Shown: one piece after another, positions 6,851 to 8,783 of the stretch
Position numbering within the stretch: position 1 is the stretch's first letter
Layout: each line of letters begins with the position of its first letter
Assembly: GCA_023818745.1 (NCBI GenBank)
Contig: JAMWBY010000056.1
Location: 1-8,783 of the forward strand
Length of the DNA: 8,783 bases
Source of the DNA: Candidatus Omnitrophota bacterium
GTDB lineage: Bacteria > Ratteibacteria > UBA8468 > B48-G9 > JAFGKM01
Reading direction: 5' to 3'
Translations under genes and position numbers: made by a program
Notes under the pieces: generated by a model
Database searches by the model: none
Seen by the model: only the letters and a program-made list of their open reading frames with translations
Told to the model about the DNA's origin: nothing

Positions 6851-7801
6851 TTAATTGCATTCAGGAATTAAAGGTCCTGCAAGTTCTTTCAAGAAAAATA
6901 GTTTTCCTGGTAAAGTTGGCATAAAACTGCTTGGAACCCAAATATCAGGACCATACCTTAAAGTAACCCATAAACTCATTCCTTGCCACATCATGCCTCT
7001 TCCAAGCGTTCCATCTGCACCACCTATGATTTTATCTGCTTTTAAGAAAATACCAGGCCCAATTGTGTTTGCAAAACATGGAACAAGAGTTGTTCTGCTT
7101 TTAAAACTTGTTATTGCATTCTGTTCTATTGTTAAGGGATGTAATTTTGCTCCAAGACGATATTGTTGTTTTTTCCATTCTTCTTCTGATTTAAATTCTT
7201 CTGCAAAATGTGGTTCCCAGAAAGCAATGTGAAATACCCTTCCTATTCCGAATATTACAACAAGTTTTGCATCTTTTTCTCTTAATTCATTTATTTTCTC
7301 AGGATATTTAGGTAATAATTTTTTTGTTGCAAAAAATCTTTGATTTTTAGGAACTGTTAATTTCCCAAGAGGTCCATAAAATGCAGATTCCATTGCGTTC
7401 TGAAAAGCACCTGGATTATCTGGTGGTAATGTATTTCCATCTTTATCACTCCATTCATCCATATTAAATCCCCATACATGCTTACAATCAATATTCCATT
7501 CCTTTAAAAAATAAACAGTCCATTTATACATCCCCATTGGTCCAACAGGTAAGATTAAAATTAGATTTCTACCTTCTTCTTTTGCAGAACATATTTCATA
7601 TGCAATCTCATGACCCATTTTAATATTGAATTCTTCAAGTGTATCACAAGGAATTGGAGAGAAATCTTTGTTCCACCAAGGTTGTCTTTTTGTGATTTCT
7701 TCTGGCGGGTAGGAACAACATTTATCTATTTTTTTTAAATCCCATCCCTTTGGAAAGAAATTTTCAAGAAGAGAACCTTTAATTGTATCTATTAAATTCA
7801 T
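6851..7801 (-). CDS. Divergent glucosamine-6-phosphate deaminase (NagB)-superfamily protein
   Basis: This 316-residue protein matches the NagB/RpiA/6-phosphogluconolactonase fold. Seen: [11 protein letters not shown] (84-94) at the family's sugar-phosphate loop; FNMDEW (112-117), like NagB NMDEY, with catalytic-type D115; [13 protein letters not shown] (185-197), aligning with NagB G-x-G-x-D-G-H-I-A-F-N-E-P; and [13 protein letters not shown] (247-259), like the NagB TVGVGTLLDAEEV strand. H191 and E196 of the ring-opening triad are kept, but the Asp equivalent to E. coli D141 is V189, and the glycine after it is F190. The lysine near NagB 208 appears to be glycine. An extra segment of about 60 residues precedes the fold. 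Deamination of glucosamine-6-phosphate is therefore doubtful; a different sugar substrate or isomerase/lactonase role is possible. The start at 7801 is set by a strong ribosome binding site; a TTG at 7831 would extend it by 10 residues but is unsupported. Confidence 0.85.
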   Translation of the reverse strand: MNLIDTIKGSLLENFFPKGWDLKKIDKCCSYPPEEITKRQPWWNKDFSPIPCDTLEEFNIKMGHEIAYEICSAKEEGRNLILILPVGPMGMYKWTVYFLKEWNIDCKHVWGFNMDEWSDKDGNTLPPDNPGAFQNAMESAFYGPLGKLTVPKNQRFFATKKLLPKYPEKINELREKDAKLVVIFGIGRVFHIAFWEPHFAEEFKSEEEWKKQQYRLGAKLHPLTIEQNAITSFKSRTTLVPCFANTIGPGIFLKADKIIGGADGTLGRGMMWQGMSLWVTLRYGPDIWVPSSFMPTLPGKLFFLKELAGPLIPECN

Positions 7802-7804
7802 AGA

Positions 7805-7814
7805 CACCTCCTTT
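7805..7814 (-). promoter_or_regulatory. Ribosome binding site of the NagB-like gene
   Basis: On the minus strand these bases read AAAGGAGGTG, close to the full anti-Shine-Dalgarno match, with the AGGAGG core 5 nt before the ATG at 7801. This decides the start in favour of MNLIDTIKG rather than the longer TTG-initiated form. Confidence 0.85.
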
Positions 7815-7816
7815 TT

Positions 7817-7836
7817 AGTTTTTCTTGACAAAAACT
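7817..7836. repeat. 7-bp inverted repeat over the rightward -35 element
   Basis: AGTTTTT and AAAAACT form a perfect 7-bp inverted repeat around a 6-nt centre (CTTGAC). It covers most of the TTGACA of the rightward promoter and lies in the leader of the leftward transcript just upstream of its ribosome binding site. It could be an operator for a repressor acting on the + strand gene, or a weak RNA hairpin in the minus-strand leader. The arms are mostly A/T, so chance is possible in this composition. Confidence 0.3.
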
Positions 7837-7854
7837 TTTTTAATATTGTATATT
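7825..7854 (+). promoter_or_regulatory. Sigma-70-type promoter for the DegT-family aminotransferase gene
   Basis: A perfect -35 TTGACA (7825-7830) is followed after 18 nt by TATATT (7849-7854), a 5/6 match to TATAAT. Transcription would start near 7861, giving a leader of about 36 nt before the ATG at 7897. The -10 shares bases with the leftward promoter. Confidence 0.65.
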
Positions 7855-7880
7855 ATATCATATGAAAAATTTAAACAAAA
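7852..7880 (-). promoter_or_regulatory. Leftward promoter for the NagB-like/TIM-barrel operon
   Basis: On the minus strand, bases 7857-7852 read a perfect TATAAT. About 16-17 nt upstream only a weak -35 (TTTGTT or TTTTGT, around 7874-7880) is found. Initiation near 7845 would give a leader of about 44 nt. The weak -35 suggests low basal strength or activator dependence. Confidence 0.45.
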
Positions 7881-7896
7881 CCAAAGGGAGGGAAAT

Positions 7897-8783
7897 ATGG
7901 AAAAATTAGCAATTGAAGGTGGAAAGCCAGTAAATACTGAACCATTTCCAATGTGGCCATCATTTTCAGAAAAAACAATTCAGATGGTTTCAGAGCCACT
8001 TAAAACAGGAAAAGTTAATTACTGGACAGGAGAGATAGGAGTAAAGTTTGAAAAAGAATGGGCAAAATATAATGGTGCAAAATATTGTATAACTACAACT
8101 AATGGAACAAGTGCTTTACATACGGCAGTTAGTGCACTTGGTATTGGACCTGGAGATGAAGTTATATGTCCTTCTTATTCTTTTATTGCTTCTTCTTTCT
8201 GTATTTTACAAGCAGGTGCTTTACCTGTTTTTGCAGATACAGATGAAAGCCATACAATTGACCCGAATGATATTGAAAACAAAATTACAGATAGAACAAA
8301 AGCAATTTTAGTTGTTCATCTTTATGGAGTTATATGTAATATGGACCCAATTATTGAAATTGCCAAAAAATATAATTTATATGTGATAGAAGATTGTGCT
8401 CAAGCACATGGTGGAGAATATAAAGGTAAAAAAGTTGGTACTATTGGAGATGTAGGATGCTTCAGTTTTTGCCAGAGTAAACATTTTACAACAGGAGGAG
8501 AGGGTGGAGCAGTGATAACTAATAATGAAGATTTATACTGGGAATGTATGTCTTTTAGAGACCATGGTTATGATGTTAAAGAAAGATTGAGATTACTTGA
8601 AATGGAGAAAAAATTAATGTATATCCACAGGAGAGTTGGGTTTAATTATAGAATGACAGAAATGCAATCTTTGATAGGACTTTGTGAACTTGAAAGGTTT
8701 GACACATGGAATCTACCAAATAGAAGAAGAAATGGAAGATTTTTAATTGACGCACTTAAAGACCATCCACTTGTTTTACATCC
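7897..8783 (+). CDS. DegT/DnrJ/EryC1/StrS-family PLP-dependent aminotransferase, 3' end missing
   Basis: This family transfers an amino group to keto-sugars or keto-cyclitols using pyridoxal phosphate. The first 295 residues are in the window, of a usual 370-430. Seen: the N-terminal LAIEGGKPVNTEPFPMWPSF, TTNGTSALHTAVSALGIGPGDEVICPSYSF (67-96), VIEDCAQAHG (163-172) with the PLP-nitrogen-binding D166 and Q169, the catalytic K195 in SFCQSKHFTTGGEGG, and GFNYRMTEMQ (248-257). The SxxK region and the Asp are intact, so the enzyme should be active. The N-terminus resembles the subgroup often labelled AHBA synthase- or scyllo-inosose aminotransferase-like, but these labels are poor guides to substrate. 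GGGAGG (7886-7891) lies 5 nt before the ATG. It is divergent from the NagB-like operon and has its own promoter. The reading frame continues past the right edge without a stop. Confidence 0.93.
   Translation, partial: MEKLAIEGGKPVNTEPFPMWPSFSEKTIQMVSEPLKTGKVNYWTGEIGVKFEKEWAKYNGAKYCITTTNGTSALHTAVSALGIGPGDEVICPSYSFIASSFCILQAGALPVFADTDESHTIDPNDIENKITDRTKAILVVHLYGVICNMDPIIEIAKKYNLYVIEDCAQAHGGEYKGKKVGTIGDVGCFSFCQSKHFTTGGEGGAVITNNEDLYWECMSFRDHGYDVKERLRLLEMEKKLMYIHRRVGFNYRMTEMQSLIGLCELERFDTWNLPNRRRNGRFLIDALKDHPLVLH

Noticed and set aside
7802..7831. TTG at 7831 as the start of the NagB-like gene
   Set aside because: The AAAGGAGGTG at 7814-7805 points precisely to the ATG at 7801. The longer form would also translate through the ribosome binding site.
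8102..8311. Leucine-rich 69-codon frame inside the DegT gene, resembling a membrane peptide
   Set aside because: It lies in the +1 frame of a confidently identified aminotransferase; the hydrophobic run is a by-product of A/T-rich codons.
1..8783. An aminoshikimate (AHBA/ansamycin-type) antibiotic cluster, because a DegT aminotransferase resembling AHBA synthase lies near shikimate genes
   Set aside because: The aro genes are a normal primary-metabolism set, the DegT gene is in a separate divergent unit about 3 kb away, and no polyketide, kanosamine or aminoDHQ-type genes are present.

Overview
The window is strongly A/T-rich bacterial DNA (roughly 30% G+C by eye). It uses the standard code: TGA is a stop in aroB, and Trp is TGG. 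Genes are packed tightly, with short overlaps or AGGAGG-type ribosome binding sites. The DAHP synthase is of the Thermotoga-like type with an N-terminal regulatory domain, and the EPSP synthase carries class II motifs. The second half carries sugar-isomerase, deaminase-like and DegT genes. This would fit an anaerobic Thermotogae/Firmicutes-like lineage or an uncultured candidate phylum, but the sequence does not allow a confident taxon.

Region 1 (1-4896, + strand) is a shikimate/phenylalanine operon already under way at the left edge: aroK (5' end missing), aroB, pheA (chorismate mutase-prephenate dehydratase-ACT), a DAHP synthase and aroA. These supply the entry step (DAHP synthase), ring closure (AroB), shikimate phosphorylation (AroK), EPSP formation (AroA) and the two committed steps towards phenylalanine (PheA). 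aroD, aroE, aroC and tyrA are not in the window. Two junctions, aroK/aroB and aroB/pheA, use nearly the same 14-nt overlap. A possible 14-codon micro-ORF lies between pheA and the DAHP synthase.

Region 2 (4907-6019, + strand) is an iron-type alcohol dehydrogenase. It has a strong ribosome binding site overlapping the aroA stop, so it is probably the last gene of the same transcript. Its substrate is unknown.

Region 3 (6038-7801, - strand) is a two-gene operon converging on region 2. The first gene is a divergent member of the glucosamine-6-phosphate deaminase (NagB) superfamily with altered catalytic and phosphate-site positions. The second is a xylose-isomerase-like TIM-barrel sugar epimerase/isomerase whose ATG directly abuts the upstream stop.

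Region 4 (7802-8783) is a 95-bp divergent control region with face-to-face promoters that share -10 bases, followed by a DegT/DnrJ/EryC1-type PLP aminotransferase that runs off the right edge. Regions 3 and 4 together look like a sugar or amino-sugar/cyclitol module of unknown substrate. No RNA genes, CRISPR arrays, mobile elements or gene-free stretches over 300 bases were seen.
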